From Sinotaia quadrata (taxonomy: Eukaryota; Mollusca; Gastropoda; Architaenioglossa; Viviparidae), in NCBI GenBank assembly GCA_028829895.1, contig CM054178.1, positions 19,361,501 through 19,425,500 of the forward strand: 64,000 nucleotides of DNA, in the 5' to 3' direction. The notes under the pieces were generated by a model that saw only the letters and a list, made by a program, of their open reading frames with translations, did not search any database and was not told the origin of the DNA. This document shows positions 24,906 to 38,989 of this stretch, piece by piece (the stretch's first letter is position 1; each line of letters begins with the position of its first letter). The position numbers and the translations under genes are program-made.

Positions 24906-26257
24906 CTACATGTCCAAAGACAAAAAAACAAAGACTATATTTCGTTAAAAACGAAAATATCTATGACGTCATAGCAAACCCGTTTATCTGCTTAGTTTAC
25001 TTTAGTAATTTGTTTCCTAGAATAAAAAATTTAAGCGCTGTTGTTTTGTGTAAAAGCATTTTTTAAAAAATTTAAATAATGTTTTCATTGATTTTTATTC
25101 TATATTTTCACTCTAATACTTTTCTACATTTACATTTGTGATGCGATCCAAAGATGACTAAAAACACAATAGTTTTGAATGTACTGCTATTAAACTTCTA
25201 ATTGTTGACTGGAATTTAAATAAAATTATTACTAATATTTTTACAAACAGATAAGTATCATTAAAAAAATAAACCTATATGTACTATTCCATGTGTGATC
25301 ACTTTAGTTTTCTTTCGGAGTTACAGTTTTAAATGATAAATTTAAATAATCATTGTGAATGTACCTTTAGTCGGAAGTGCAGATTTCCCGGAAATGGGGA
25401 GAAAGTTGAGAGAGATGGAACTGTGTAGCTTATGTAGGCGTATAAGCGAAAGAATATTGGTACGGGAGAAAAAATATTGTCAGAACCTAATAAGATGATC
25501 TGCCAGACGGTCAAATCAGGGTGTAGAAAAATATCTAAAATTAGAGTGGGAAGTGGAAGGGGGTGAATCGCACGCATAAACCCTTTGGCGCAATTGAATC
25601 ATTACACTCACAGCAGAAAAGCTGGGAAAGTGGTGTCCCTGGAATGGCCAGGTGAACAAAACGTGTTTAGGAACCTTTATGTACGTTTTTTTTTCTTTTT
25701 TTTTTCCCGGTGCACACATGGTACACGAGATGGACTTTTACAAGTCAAGCTAGCAGTGCGGAAGTCAGTTGACATGTATTGTGTGTGGAGGCCAATGAAC
25801 TACAATAACCCAACACAACGGAAGTTCGGGGGGGGGGGGGAGTGAAAGGAGAATTGTGGCCTCTGTATTCCCAGAAACAATTCCTAAAACTGTTTGTAAA
25901 CAGAGTAAAAAATAGATAAACAAGTTGAAAAATCCGATCAATGTAGGAAGATTTATTGGTGATTAAGTCCTGTATGATCATCTTTCTATACTGTGATTTT
26001 TACTTATAATGAAATTAAATTGTTAATCGTTCTATATTCACTCACTCATATTAATCTAGCTGTTAAATGTAAGTGTAAATTCGCGTCATAATTGTAGTGT
26101 ACTGCCTCTTGGGACGTTTGTGTTGTTGTTATGCCCCATGCGCGACCCAACCGACCAACCAACGCTCGCGTGGGGTCATCTAACAGGTTAATTAAATGTG
26201 CTGACAGCAAGTTTGTTCCCAATTGCCATCAGGGCTTTTGGCTTATTTTGTGTATAT

Positions 26258-27035
26258 TTTTTCAATGTATTAATGAGCGAGTGGTACGATGTTCATGCTT
26301 TGTCAGAGTGTTAGAGAGTGTGAATGCTTACTTTGTAATTTTACTTTTATAATTAAAATTACTTGTATATTTATTTATGTTAAAGTGGGCTAGTTATTTT
26401 AACAATAGATAGAAGTTATATTTAGTCAGTTTTTAGTCCTTAAATATAAATTTAGCTAGGGACTATTTTTTTAGTCAATGCACCACTAGAATGAATGCGC
26501 CAAAACCGAGAACAATAGCCTAAGCAGTCATAACTAATGAGTTTTTTTCTCTGGGAGGGAGAGAATATAAAAGGATTCGCCCGGCCATTTTGAATTAGTG
26601 TATGAACGTGTGGCCCGAGTACAAGACATATCAGAGCATTATGGCTGTTTGCTACATCACGAATGGTCTCCACACAAAGGCTTATTGCAAATTTTGCACA
26701 ATTTGAATTTGCCTAGAGTGTTTCCGCTTCAGTGGACAATGTAACGTATTAATGTCTTGATGCGAAGAGTTAATGACGTTAATTGTGGCACCTAAAGATG
26801 ACATTTTCATCACTCAACCGTCACGACTGCAATCTTTGCGCTCTTCAGCGAAAGACTGGGTGCTTTGGTCTTCACCAGCCCTAGAAATTGGCATTTTTCA
26901 GTGCAACCTCATGGTATGTCGTGTGTGGGACTTGTTTTCATTGTTACATGGATCCCATTCATCGTGTCAACGGGTTGGCGAGTTCGTTCATCAACGCGAA
27001 AGAGTCACCGGGTTCATCAGCCTGCGTGCCAGTTA
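26258..27035 (+). repeat. Interspersed repeat with TATA box (inverted partner 36330-37145)
   Basis: Aligns with the reverse complement of 36330-37145 over nearly 800 bp at roughly 80 percent identity by eye. Shared blocks include attaatgagcgagtggta, agatagaagtt and tcttcaccagccc. Both carry TATAAAAG (26568-26575 here), so it is probably an LTR, perhaps the 5' LTR of the decayed element that follows. The ends were not resolved. Confidence 0.65.
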
Positions 27036-27321
27036 ACGAGATCTGACGGTTCTACAACCTCAACTCGTCATATGTACTACGTACATCATCAGCGGTATCA
27101 TCGTGATTTTCTTTCTTCATCAGTTTGTTGGCCAGTATTACTACGTTTATTTTTTCGTCACGCAGACGTGCGTTTTCTGTTCTTTTATATTTGACATTAG
27201 TAAATAGGTTAAAGTGATTCAGGGTGCATTCATTTAGGTAGGTTAGTATAGTTTATTAATTATTTAGAACTCTATTGAAACATTATTGACATTTCTTTAT
27301 ATAAACATTGATGATTGATAT

Positions 27322-27587
27322 AGGGCATTTACCCTAAACGTTTTTCACCGACATTTAATTTGTTTGAGACAGTTTTGTCTTATATTTATTGTGGTAACTT
27401 TTGTGGTCATCACCACTTTCTGTGTTTATCTTTTGTGTGGGCTTTTACCCACAGATTGGTATTAGTAATTTTTCGATACTATTTGATATATTACCGCGGT
27501 TTTCACCGTGGCTCTTTTAGTGTTGATCTTTGTGGTCATCACCGCTCTTTTCCGTACATGATTTGATAGTATTGCGGTTTTCACTGC
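27322..27587 (+). other. Cluster of six short hairpins with recurring loops
   Basis: Six inverted repeats: 27322-27335, 27403-27416, 27436-27453, 27494-27511, 27534-27547 and 27574-27587. Examples are GTGGTcatcACCAC, TGTGGGcttttaCCCACA and CCGCGGttttcaCCGTGG. Loops fall into two types (catc, and a six-base T-rich loop such as ttttca). Stem sequences differ but pairing is kept, with occasional G-U pairs. They lie ahead of the gag-like remains, so a structured leader RNA is possible. Confidence 0.5.
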
Positions 27588-27754
27588 CAGACATATTATT
27601 AATTCTACTTGTCATTTTATTTCATTTATCATATCCATGTTCTTTCTTTCTTTCTTTTTTCCCCCTATCCCATGAATGTTGCTGAGTGGATGTATTTTTT
27701 TGAATGAATGATTAACACCGTACGAGAGAGTTAGCCCCAAGTTATTAGAATAAA

Positions 27755-28415
27755 TTTCTTCTTTTTTTAACTCTTCATCAAGAGTTGGATTTTTTTTTCT
27801 CTCTCTCTGTGGTACAAGTGCGGTGCTACGGTTGTTTGTTTGTCCATTCTGTCCGTCCCTCAAAATACATTCATCCCGCATTCATACATACACGCTGATT
27901 TTCACACTTTACCCCACATGCAAAATAAATATATTTCCCCACAAGACCAACGTGGTATTTGCATGTGAGAATGATTGTATAACACCTTAAGTCACTCGGT
28001 GTGATCCAGCAAGTCACGGTATCTGACCTGACCCCCCCCCCTTTGACCGAGGAGAGAGAGGCCAGCTACAGTCAGACAACAACAACAAAAACAGCGGCCG
28101 TGACAAATACATTTCTTTTTTTACTCTTCATCAAGAGTTGGGTTCTTCTCTCTCTCTGTTGTGAAAGTGTGTTGGTATGGTTGTTTGTTTGTTCGTTCCG
28201 TTCGTCCATCACAATACATTCAATCCGCATTCATACATACACACTGACTTTCACACTTTACCCCACATGCAGAATAAATATATTTCCCCCACAAGAACAT
28301 ACGTTGGTATTTGCATGTGAGAATGATTATTATAACACCCTAGTCATTCGGCGTGATCTCAGCAAGTTGCGATAGCTGACCTGACCCCCCCCCTACCCAC
28401 CGAGGAGGCGGCTCA
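27755..28415 (+). repeat. Two tandem copies of about 320 bp
   Basis: 27755-28075 and 28105-28415 are direct copies. Each begins with aactcttcatcaagagttgg, has a pyrimidine tract, then ttgtttgttt, cacactttaccccacatgc, ttgcatgtgagaatgatt and a run of C residues before a gaccgagg-like end. They lie between the TATA-bearing repeat and the gag-like remains and may be duplicated leader sequence of an LTR element. Confidence 0.75.
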
Positions 28416-28599
28416 ATAACCACCACCCAGCGACATAACTCATCATATATTGATTTGCTATATGCTATTAGAAGGAGTTAATAGTATATTTTGATTGTTC
28501 TAGTATTTAGTGAAAGAGTCTAGTACTTGCACAGATGTAAAATAATTATTTTTGTGAACAGTGGATTGTTTGCTCCATTTCGAAAAAACTTGTCATCGT

Positions 28600-30480
28600 T
28601 CATGAGATTTCAAATAAATATTGGGTATTACATTTATCATGTTTTCTTCACCATGAATCGCTAGAATGCTTCCACAAATTATCGGAAACAGATGCAGATA
28701 ATTATGAGACACTGAAAGAAAGTCTTTTGCGTCAGAACACATTACTGACAACATGTACCACAAACCTTTCAGAGAGTTCCATAAGAAACATTCAGAAAGT
28801 AACTACGAATTTCTGTATAGAATGCAAACACTGTTTGACCATTGGTTTGAAAGGGCAAGATGTAAAGCATACGAGAGATTATTTGCGAGCTCATTGTGGA
28901 ATGTTACCACCAATGGCTAGTTACATTCCTAGCAGAAAGAGATTTGAATGAGATAGTCAAATTGGCAGAAAGATAAGACGAAGCTCATCCTCCCCTACAT
29001 AAAACTACCAAAAAGAAACAGGAAATAAGTTAGTAATCATATTCTGTCACCGAGTGGCGAGAATAACGAGCAGAGTGAGAGAGCTATTAAAGTCTTGAGT
29101 GACAGGCGAATGAGTGAACCTGAGCCGAGACCGAAGGCGTGTTTAGACATAGGCAAGATGTGTTACAACAGTAAGGTTATAGGGCATGTATCAAAAGTAT
29201 GTCTTTGTAATCCAGAACTGATTTTTGCAGTGTAAGAGGTATGCCGAGGTTCCAACAGACCAACGAACAAAGTGATTGCTAAAATGAATGATATAATCAC
29301 AAATGTCTTGCTGAACAATGCATGTATGTATCCAGCAGTTGTATGTAGTAACTTAGTGCGGACAGAGGATATGAAGCAAGATTGAGTTTGTGTTAACTTT
29401 GCTAATGGGAAATGACAAAATGAACCCGCTGCGCATGTAGACATTGACTGAGGATATGTGACAGTTATAATTACTGACGCAGTAATAGAGAACATGCCCT
29501 TTAGTGCATTACTCAGGCGGATATATGTAAATTTTAGAGACAAAGTAGCCAGTGTGCAAGTGATGAGAATATAACTGCATAGAACTAGTAACAGTGAAAA
29601 GAAACCGTTATTCCCGCGGTGACCGATCCGTTAGAAAACACGCTATCTCGAAAGTAAACTTGAAACTTTAGAAAAGTTGGATGAGTTTGTGAGATACAAC
29701 GATAGAAAATAAGTATAGACTTGTTCAGTACTGGAAAGCGGTCTTGTCTAGAGAATTGAAAAATGGCAAAGAGTGTAGAAGACATAGGATAGTACTAAAG
29801 TGCAAGCACACTGACGTAATGCGGCATATGCTTGCTGACTTAGCAGATGTACATTTGATTAAGACCGTTACTGCAGATAGACTATGGAGAGATTTTTAAA
29901 GGCCGGGTATGCTCACAGAGATCAACAGATTCTGTAATAAATGTAGAGGGTGTACAGAGACGAAAGAAAATGAAAGAATGTTTGTCATTGTGTCTGCTGA
30001 TACCGACGAGAACATGCGTCAGAGAGAATGCTTTCGACCGTTCGTACTACTCATGAAAGGCTACGTGTAATTAAGTTTGCGTTCAAGAGTACACGCGTGA
30101 TCAGGTGTAGTGAACGAAGCAACGGAAAAAATAAATGTGTCAGACAGAAGGTTAAACAGAGAGCGTACGAATCATTTGTCCAGTCTGCTCAAGATTCACA
30201 AGAGAGGCTAGGTCAAGTTAGCCAGAAATCTATAGATTTGCATAAGGAGAAGCAACAGCGAACAGCTCATTTTAATAGGAAAAAAGTAGTTCTTTTAGGC
30301 AGGTGACAAAGAGTTGTTGCTGTCGTTTGAAAACCATCAGAAATTGCGAGTTAGATGGTGTGGCCCCTTTGAGGTCACAACTAATTTCAGCAGAATTATT
30401 GAGTCCTGATGGAAAGAGAAAACTTTCCACGTGACTTTGATGTGTCCATACGTTGCACAGAAAGGTGTATACATAGCAGT
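28600..30480 (+). mobile_element. Decayed Ty3-like LTR element: gag, zinc knuckle and integrase remnants
   Basis: Full of stops and frameshifts. In order: a gag-like stretch (28700-28950), a damaged zinc knuckle near 29155-29200 (CYNSKVIGHVSKVC, with Ser in place of the second Cys), an integrase zinc-binding end near 29860-29960 (TADRLWRDF, stop, RPGMLTEINRFCNKCRGC), and the integrase C-terminal part at 30180-30400 (SAQDSQERLGQVSQKS, later VRWCGPFEV). The integrase core and all of reverse transcriptase are missing. Too little space remains for reverse transcriptase between the knuckle and the integrase, which fits elements where integrase comes first. Confidence 0.7.
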
Positions 30481-30875
30481 ACAGATATATACTTATGCTG
30501 AAGGGAGCGAGTTAGCGGTGAATACATGACGAAACGTTGAGGCAGAGTAAAAAACGATACTGTTTGTGCTCTCAAATCAGCATGTCATGGTAATAATATG
30601 ATTGAAGAGCACCAGACAGGCCACATTCCATGAGTCAGTTTGATGTGATTTAGCATATTTAACAGTCATTGTTATTGAAAGATAGTTACACTGAAAAGCA
30701 ACACTGTAATTATTAATATTTAAGTAATTTTCCGATTATAACTAAACATGCTGTTGATATTTTTATTAGTGGCCTTTGGATGGCGGAAGGACGCAGAATG
30801 TTATATGTATATATTTAAGTGCATATAAACATAAATATTGATTTCTATTCTGATTGTGATCGGAACATTTACTGA

Positions 30876-33800
30876 ATGATGGAGTAAATTTGCCTATCCC
30901 TATTTCTAATTAATTGTTATATAAATTGTCAAAGTCCCCCGACCTTCGGCATTTCTCATGATGGTACTTTTGTAAGTGTCAAACTTAGAAGCAAACACCT
31001 TATGCGGAGAATATTCTGAAAATTGCTGGTGCAATCCAAACCAGTTCCAACTGGATGAGTGGGTTTTCTGACTAATAGTCTCACACTTGATCATAACAAA
31101 TTCATCTATTTGAGATGGATCGAATGTTTCATTGTTGAAGACGTACTCAATCCTAATAACTTTGAAATTGAACATAACTCACGTCCAGTCATAAAAACGA
31201 TAGTTAGCTTATGGTAAGTTAATTGACTGATAAAGGAAGAATGGACGTGGAATAGTTCGTAAATGCTAGCAATGTATATATGATTTGAACTGGAGAATGC
31301 TTTATGTAATTGAACCATTATTTCTGTGTTCACTAATTTGATTATGTTGTATATTATACTTGTGAATTTGGTCAATACTGTGGTGTAGTGAATTTGATTA
31401 TCCCTATATTTTAAATTAAATTGTTATATAACTTGTTAAATTGTCAGAGTAGCCCAACATTGGACACTCCTTATGACAGTATTTGTGAAAGTGTCTGAGT
31501 TAGAGTAAACACTCAAGTTGCTAGAAATTGATGTTGTAATGCAAATCAGTTCCGTCTGGCTTGGTAGCTTTTATTATTCAATGGTTATGATTTATGAGAA
31601 TGAGACCAGCCAACTGGCTGAGATGTAAAAGTTTACCCTCTGTAGAAAAAAATATTTTCTGATCACTTTAATTTGGTGTGGCAGAGAAATCCGGTATTAA
31701 AGTCAGCCATTATCTTGATGGTGATAATTGACTGCTTGAGAGAGAATATAATATTTTGAGCATTTTGCTATTGATAGGTCGCACTTTTGACTTTTGTTTT
31801 ATGTAAGATGTATTATGTGAGTAGATTATTATTTCCACATTTTTTTAGCTATGATGCTTATGTGTAATGTGCTAATATGTGCCATTGTTTTTATATACTG
31901 TATTTGTTATGTTGTGTGCGTGTATAGGGCTAATAAATAATGTTGCAGGATATTGTAATTTGTGAATTGAATGTAAGAAAGAATGGAGTTATATATAATA
32001 AACTGGGTACTTGCTCCCTGATTATATTTTCAGAGTAAAGCAGTATTTTTCTTCTTCCCTGGTGTTATTTGTATCTGCTGGTTCACTGAGAGTAAACTGC
32101 CAAGATCGGGTAGACATGGAAATCATCTGCCACAGTTTGTGTAACTGTAGAGAAATGCAATACACATATTCAGTGTATCCTTGCAAAATATGCTGATTAC
32201 ATTGGGAAATTTCTGGTACCATAACGCTGCTAGAAATCACTACAATTTTTATTCTGTTCAAAGAAAGTTACTTGGTGAAGAGCGAGCTCACGTTGGCTTC
32301 GAGGGTGTGAAAAACTGTTGGAAAATTATGCCAAGTTATGAAATGTATTTTTAATTTTGATCATATATTTTATTAACAGTTTCTACTGTTTATATAATTA
32401 TTGAGTAGACTTCTGTTAAGCAATTAAGATTAGCTGAGGCAGCAAACTTGTTTATGCACTTGGAAATATACAGTAAGCCAGAGGTGAAGGACGGGTTTAT
32501 AGATACGGGATGCCCATATTTGGACACTTGCGTTCCGTACCGTGACACCAGTTGACCTCAATTCATTCATATAGTTACCTGAATGAATCAAATTCGTCAG
32601 AAACACAGACATTTGACAGAGTGCCCATCGTCCACAGGTAAAGATCACATCCACCTTTGACAGTGCCTAACTTCACATAGTGGAAAATATAATCAGTTTC
32701 TCTAGAGGGTGTACTTCTTACTTGTAAAATTGATGTACGTTTATTCTATAAATATTGTGTAGAATAGTATGTGATTACTAATGTTTGCCAATGCTTGTTA
32801 TATTTTCCTTGCAGAAGCTACGTGGCATTAGTGATTGTTTCACTTGTAAAATGATGAAGTAAAGTAACAACGAGTATGCAGCCATGTGCCGTAAATTAAT
32901 TTTTTTCATGGAAGAGCTAATGATAGTTAAACAGGCTTTTCAAGAACCACTAGCTAAAGTGTATTATAATTATGATTGTATTATAAAGAAGGAAATATAT
33001 ATTGTAAAGAAATCATTTATTCATTTGAAGTCTTTCATTTAATTTGAAACTATGAATTAGCTAAAGCTAATTAGTGGAATTGTAAAGAGTAATATTGCTG
33101 CCACCATAAAGCCCATATAGATTGTTATTGCAACGCGATGCTGTAGCATGATGTATTCATTACAGCCAGTCCTTGGTTCAAGCTGAGGACGAAGGTGGGG
33201 CTAAGAAATCCACAGTCTTACAAAGACGAGAATCCAGAGAAGAACCGACCTTAATTCAACAACTTCTCTACTGGAGGCAGTCCGCATTCTATGCCAGAAT
33301 TCATAAACGGGCAGAAAAAGGTCACTAGATGATCTCTGCTGCATGACGTCAGGATGACATCGAACCTTCAAAGACAACATATTCAACTGTTACCTGAACT
33401 TTTAAAGCTAAGTTACCTGACCCATTTTGGGCCAGAACTGAGAAGTGTGTGAATAACAATCCGATAGCATGATAGTATACTCTGTTAGTCGTGATTCATA
33501 TTTGTTCATTTTTCTTTTCTATTTTAAATGAATTGTTATTAAATTTATTGTTATCTTACCTGCTGTTACATAATTGTTTGAAACTGACCAGAAGGGCTAG
33601 ATGTCTGGTGGCGAGCCGTAAAAAGGGATAAAGAATTATAAATAAAGGGGGAGATAACATTGCCAGCTGAGGCAAGTCAACTGATTTATCTAGGGAGGTG
33701 TTGTGAAGAATTGCTTGAATATTGCGACATTTCGTGAAATAAGTCAGGCCATCCGGCTGTCGCTATTGTTAGAAATTATTCAATAAATCAATAATAACTG

Positions 33801-34514
33801 AAATCTAAAATAGGACGTAGACCTGACATGTGGCAGAGGGAATAGAGTGTCAGTTTTGTTGACATGTGAGAAGAGAACAGGCATGGACATTGACGTGGAC
33901 AATGAACCCGTGACTTTGAAATGAAAAGAATGTGTGGAAAGGAGAATTGCAGCTTTGTCTATACAAGGTTACACAGAAGCCTTATCGCTTATCTCTAATA
34001 ACTCCATTTATGTTCTCTGATAAGAAAAATATCCTACGATTTGGATTGAAATTATTGTTGAATTGTATTTTAGGATATATACTGAGTAAAACAGAAATTA
34101 TTTGTCATTGTCAAGTAATATTGTTTCTTTGTATTTGTAATATGTATAATATGTATGTTGATTTGATAAATTTATTGTTAAATATTTTGACCCGTGTACG
34201 TCTATTGATAACCTTGTGCTGGAAAAGAACGTGGGTTGATGAGAGTTCGCTAATATAGATTAAAGACGGATTTATCTTCTCCTTTTGTAAGACGTTTTCC
34301 AGCTATGGATTTATTGTGTGGTAGTTATTTTAATGTTGGGGAAGGAGGAAAACGTTTACAGCGCCAACATAACCGCCAAGAAAGACGAGTTGTGTCTGCT
34401 GGGTAATTATTAATAACATACGTTAAGATTCTCATCACCTGAAATTAATTATTGATGATTAATTAATTAATAATAATCATAGCCATCCATTAACTTGGTG
34501 GCATTAGCGTCACC
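30876..34514 (+). repeat. LTR-family copies, plus orientation
   Basis: A partial copy (30876-31378) is followed by a second start at 31379 (TGTGG, then gaatttgattatccc). The sequence runs on to ggtggcattagcgtca near 34512. Blocks shared with 42772-44227 and 49230-51490 include gtcaaagt-cccgacc, gactaatagtctca, aatatagattgaaaga and cagcgccaacat-ccgcc. Length differences suggest nested insertions. No intact gene is seen in 30480-35250. Confidence 0.65.
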
Positions 34515-35252
34515 CAAACATTCTAATCTTATAAAGCGTGCAAGAATATTCATTAGCCCTCTGAAAACACTGCATAAGAAGTATAGCATCATGACAATGT
34601 ATTTCGCTAAATTAAGCGTTGCAATATAGCAAAGTGGTGTTGTTCGTTTCCTTAATTGTAGTACTTAATTTTCGATTGGATGCCTAATCTTTTTAAAGAG
34701 TAGGATTATTTTAAATATATGAATACTTTTAAACACACATCTACATATCGTCATTTATTAAAAGTAAATGTATGCATATAAATCTAAAGATGAAAACTTT
34801 GCATTGCATTGTCTTGAAAATATGTGTTACAATTAGCATTAGCGTAATTTACCTATGGCGAGAAACGAAATAATTAAATAAACTGAAGCAACACAGTTAT
34901 ACAAGGAATACGATGCTCAAAATGTCTAGGGACATGGGGAAAATTAATTACTATATCTCACATTGATTTAGCAAACTGAATATCAATTATATCAGATACG
35001 CTTTGTTTCTATTATTTTCACGAGAGCAAAATTATACCTGAGATAAGAAAGTATAAAATATTTACCTTTGAATAGCCAAATTTCTTTTTCAAAGACCGGA
35101 GTGCACAACGTTCGCAAAAAAATAAAATGACACTTTGCTTCTTCTTTTTTTTTTTACACAGAGGCAATTCTATAATAGTAACTAGTGATCATATTAGTTT
35201 AAAATTATAAACGAACATTTTGTATAAACTTTTATACATAAACATAGCTCAC

Positions 35253-35432
35253 CCCAAACTTGAACATCACAGAAATTCAGGAAGTTTCGATTTTTTCTAA
35301 TGACCTTGAATTTCTGGCCATACATCGTATGATTGCACTGAAGACTTATTGGATTGTCCGTTATTTGACTTCTTATTGTAGTGCACAGTTGTCCGTCCAA
35401 GAATATATCAGAAAATGCAAGTCGTTCGAAAA
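35253..35432 (-). pseudogene. Gene M exon 3: second half of lectin-like domain
   Basis: A 180-bp phase 1-1 exon with acceptor tgatttcag and donor gtgagc. It encodes FERLAFSDIFLDGQLC, PISLQCNHTMYGQKFKV and LNFCDVQVWG. It is paralogous to gene 1 exon 3 (FQRIASALIS...LQIVEFVVWG). It is intact by itself but belongs to a gene whose exon 2 carries an LTR insertion. Confidence 0.82.
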
Positions 35433-35554
35433 CTGAAATCAGTACAATAACAATATTAAACACCTCATTTAGCTCATAAGAGAAATATTGCAAAATTTGA
35501 ATATGAATATTATAGTTCAGAATTACATACATCTATATAAAAAAATGTGTTGTG

Positions 35555-36020
35555 GGGTAAATTTGCTTGTTCCTATTAAAAAATATATATAGTACATTTA
35601 ATGTCAACCTGACATGACCTATGGGTACTGCGCATGACGATAGTTTTGTAATTACCAGAGTGAAAATAGCCCTTTGATACTAATCTGAATTATGAACTAT
35701 GTGTTAAACTATAAGACAAAAGACATCTCAAAATGATCTCGTTGTTTCGTGGAATATTATTGTAAACAATCTTTTCATTGTATGTCATATCTATGTGTGA
35801 TAGTTGATTTCATAAATGTATTATATTTATTGCACATATTAATAAACAATATGTGTCATTCCACCATGGAAAAACTTAATATCCCTCAGATCGAAATCCA
35901 GTTATTAGTATGGTGTCGCCAAAGCCATTTAGTTAATGGATATTATTATAATTAAATAATTAATGATCCTCCAACAAACACCACTTGTCTCTCACTTGCC
36001 AGATGACACAATCAATGAAA
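35555..36020. repeat. LTR-family fragments
   Basis: A short plus-oriented LTR start (tgtggggtaaatttgc, about 35553) is followed by a minus-oriented LTR end from about 35914 (TGTCGCC...ccatttagttaatgg...cacttgtctctcacttg). Boundaries are approximate. Confidence 0.5.
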
Positions 36021-36329
36021 TAGATTACTTGACATCAACATTTCCATGAAACCACATTTGGAGAATTTTATACTTACTCAACCGATCATAGATGCAATTA
36101 AACAATAGGTGTCAATACAAATTACAGGACACTCAAATCAGAGAACAGACATGGAGATAAGTAATAACAGTTTTATGTATATCTTTTCGCCATGTCAACT
36201 CCTTATAAACAGAACAATAAATGTAGAGACGTCCAATAATTTCTGTACACTATAAATTGTTCAGGTAGTGTATGTATCTTGCTGCCACACATCAGTAAAG
36301 TGTAATGTGTTCTTACCTTTACCAGGGAT

Positions 36330-37145
36330 GGGGATAGAAGGCCCACCCTGGTACATCACAGACAAACTTACTGGCCCACTGGCACAACAAGTCACAGGAT
36401 AAATGCAGGCACGGCGTGCACTGGTGAATGGGGATGTGTATTAACAAAGGCAAATCCAACATGACATACTGTGAGATTACACTGAAAAAGGCCAATCTCT
36501 GGGGTGGTGAAGACCAGAACACCCAGTTTCTTCACTGATGAGTGAGGACGTCTATCTCTCATTGAAGAATGCAGATATGCCTTGTCGTGTGGGCTGAGTG
36601 TATGAAGAAATTTGAATTTTATGTACTACAATTAATGTCCTCAACTCTAGGCGAGAAGACCTTGATACATTACATTGTATACTAAGACGAAGGGAATGTG
36701 GTAATTTTGAATTTTGGTCAAATTTGTAATAAACTTATGCATGGCCTTATGTGTGGAAAAACAGCCGTATATTCTGACACATCAAGTCAAGCCACGCATT
36801 CATACACTACAGAAAATGTCTGGTTAAATGCTTTTATACTCCCTACACTTTCTAGAAACTTCCAAAGAACAAACTCGTGTTTTAATGGCTGCCTATGCTA
36901 TTCTTTTGGTGCATTCATGCTATGGTGTATACAAAGAAAATAGTTCCTAATTAAATTTATATTTAAGAACTAAAAACTGACTAAATACAACTTCTATCTA
37001 TTATTAAAATAATTATCTAACCCTAACATAAATAAATAAACAAATGACTTTAATTATAACACTAAAATTACAATATAATCATTCACACTCTCTAACATTC
37101 TGACAGCATGAACATCATACCACTCGCTCATTAATATATGATTAA
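36330..37145 (-). repeat. Inverted partner of the 26258-27035 repeat
   Basis: The reverse complement matches 26258-27035 through most of its length, including the TATAAAAG box (minus strand, near 36833) and the cagtgtaatctca block. It lies in the intron between gene M exons 2 and 3. The rest of 37150-38830 holds nothing recognised. Confidence 0.65.
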
Positions 37146-38837
37146 ACGTAAACAAAATCGTCACAGGTCAAAGGGCGGTAAGAGAGTAAATTTTTTTTAA
37201 ATGTTTTTTTTCTGGATACTCTCCCTTACCCTATGAATAAATGTGAATCATCTCTTTCTCATTTGCAATTATTTGTACTCTTTACCTCTGGGTTGAATAT
37301 ATTAATGTCTAAAATATTGTATTCACTGTTTGCAAATGGTAAAAATTGCAGTTTGTAATAGTACAACTGTACACATGCTTTGTTCATTATTTAAATAATA
37401 AGTAGAGGTAACATATTCCTTTATTAATCCCCACTGCCTGATTTTGCTCTTTAAATGACGTAGCACAGTACGCATGACACACAATAACAGTAACACTTCT
37501 TTTCAAAATCAAAGCATAATTAAAATTCGTAATTTCGATCCGTCATACGAGTCAAACCGTGCTTCAACAAACCAATCCGTGGAGAGCTTTATTACTGGTT
37601 TTGCTGTAAACTGGCCACATTACATTTATAAATCATTTCTGGTATCATTCTTACCATGGATAGAGAACTGGTGTTGGTAAATATGTGTAACCGTTAAGAT
37701 GGAAAGATGATAATTATTAATATTCATATTCGATTACTATTAACCAGTGGGTATTTTCACTTTTTTATGCATGTTTTCTTTCAACAATGAAAATGAAGAC
37801 ATTGAATCCACTTAAAATGAGGCACGACTTGTAGAAATATTTCTTTTCATTATACTTATTTTATTCATCTTAATTATAAATTAGGTGAGGTTTAAAAATG
37901 TTTATTTCACTTATTTAGTGAACATGGAATTTAAAATAACAACAATCACAATGTTCAACAGCAAGTTTCATGATTGGGAAAACTGATAGTATATATAGAT
38001 ATTGAAAATATTTATTAGCACTTTGCATAACATCCTGAATTTCAGTGATAAAGAAATTATCGCACTAAAGTCACACAAGTACGGATATGTCTTCACCTGA
38101 TCGTAAACTATAGTAAAATTATTAACGGTTATATATAATGGGGATGTTGATGGGGATTTGCAAGGCCCTGTGTATATATCAAACTAAGATTATACGCTTA
38201 TGTGCTATTTGATATGCTGTCTTGGGAGAATGCTGCAAGTGAATATACAGATGTGATAATTTTTAATTAGGTATTAGTGAAGGCAATGTAATCATTAACA
38301 TTAACATACCACTATCACAAGAAAAGCCGTGAGTGTTTGCATTGCGCCGTTTAGCTAGATTGTTACGCACGAAATAATTACTCAGTTCTCAGTAATTATT
38401 TATTATCTCGGCAAACCGTTCTACATTTGTATGTGAACGTTCATGCTTGATATTCCATTGCCGATCAGTTGTAATATTCTCTCCTTTAATAAAGCAAGAA
38501 ATATTTAAGGAACAATACATAATCCAATGAATTTCAGTTGCAATATTATCTTCTTCAACACAGTAAGAAATATTTATAATTAAATAATTTTACACGTTTT
38601 CCTATCTCATATATTTTTCTCATTTTATTTGCAATTAATGTAATACATATTTATTACTAATAATGTCGCAAATGTTATTATTACTATGATTATATATAAA
38701 GATATACACATTAAATAAATACAAATATAACAATTCACTATATAGCAAACTGGGGTTAAATATACGGATAAGTAAAGTTTTATAAAGACATGTCATAGCA
38801 ATGAACAAACAAATCTGAATGTTTAAAATTTGCTCAC

Positions 38838-38989
38838 ATCTAGGACGAGCATAGATCGTAATATTCAGAATTGGAACAATGTGTCCCAAATCAACCTCCC
38901 ACCATGGAGCATTTTCAATGTTCGTATTGATGCAGGTTGTTTTATTGCCATCCACACCATTTTCTGCTGGAAATTCTTTCGAATATAAG
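38838..38989 (-). pseudogene. Gene M exon 2, downstream part (lectin domain), cut by LTR
   Basis: Encodes SKEFPAENGVDGNKTTC and APWWEVDLGHIVPILNITIY, then donor gtgagc. This corresponds to the later two thirds of gene 1 exon 2. The reading frame continues upstream to 38989 and then stops abruptly at the LTR start. The ataag target copy (38985-38989) is the first part. A tandem acceptor-like ttccagcag at 38964-38972 could serve as a cryptic 3' splice site in the correct phase. Confidence 0.88.

Noticed and set aside
30906..31375. Two 89-codon minus-strand frames
   Set aside because: They lie within LTR-family sequence and show no family pattern or conservation of frame in other copies.
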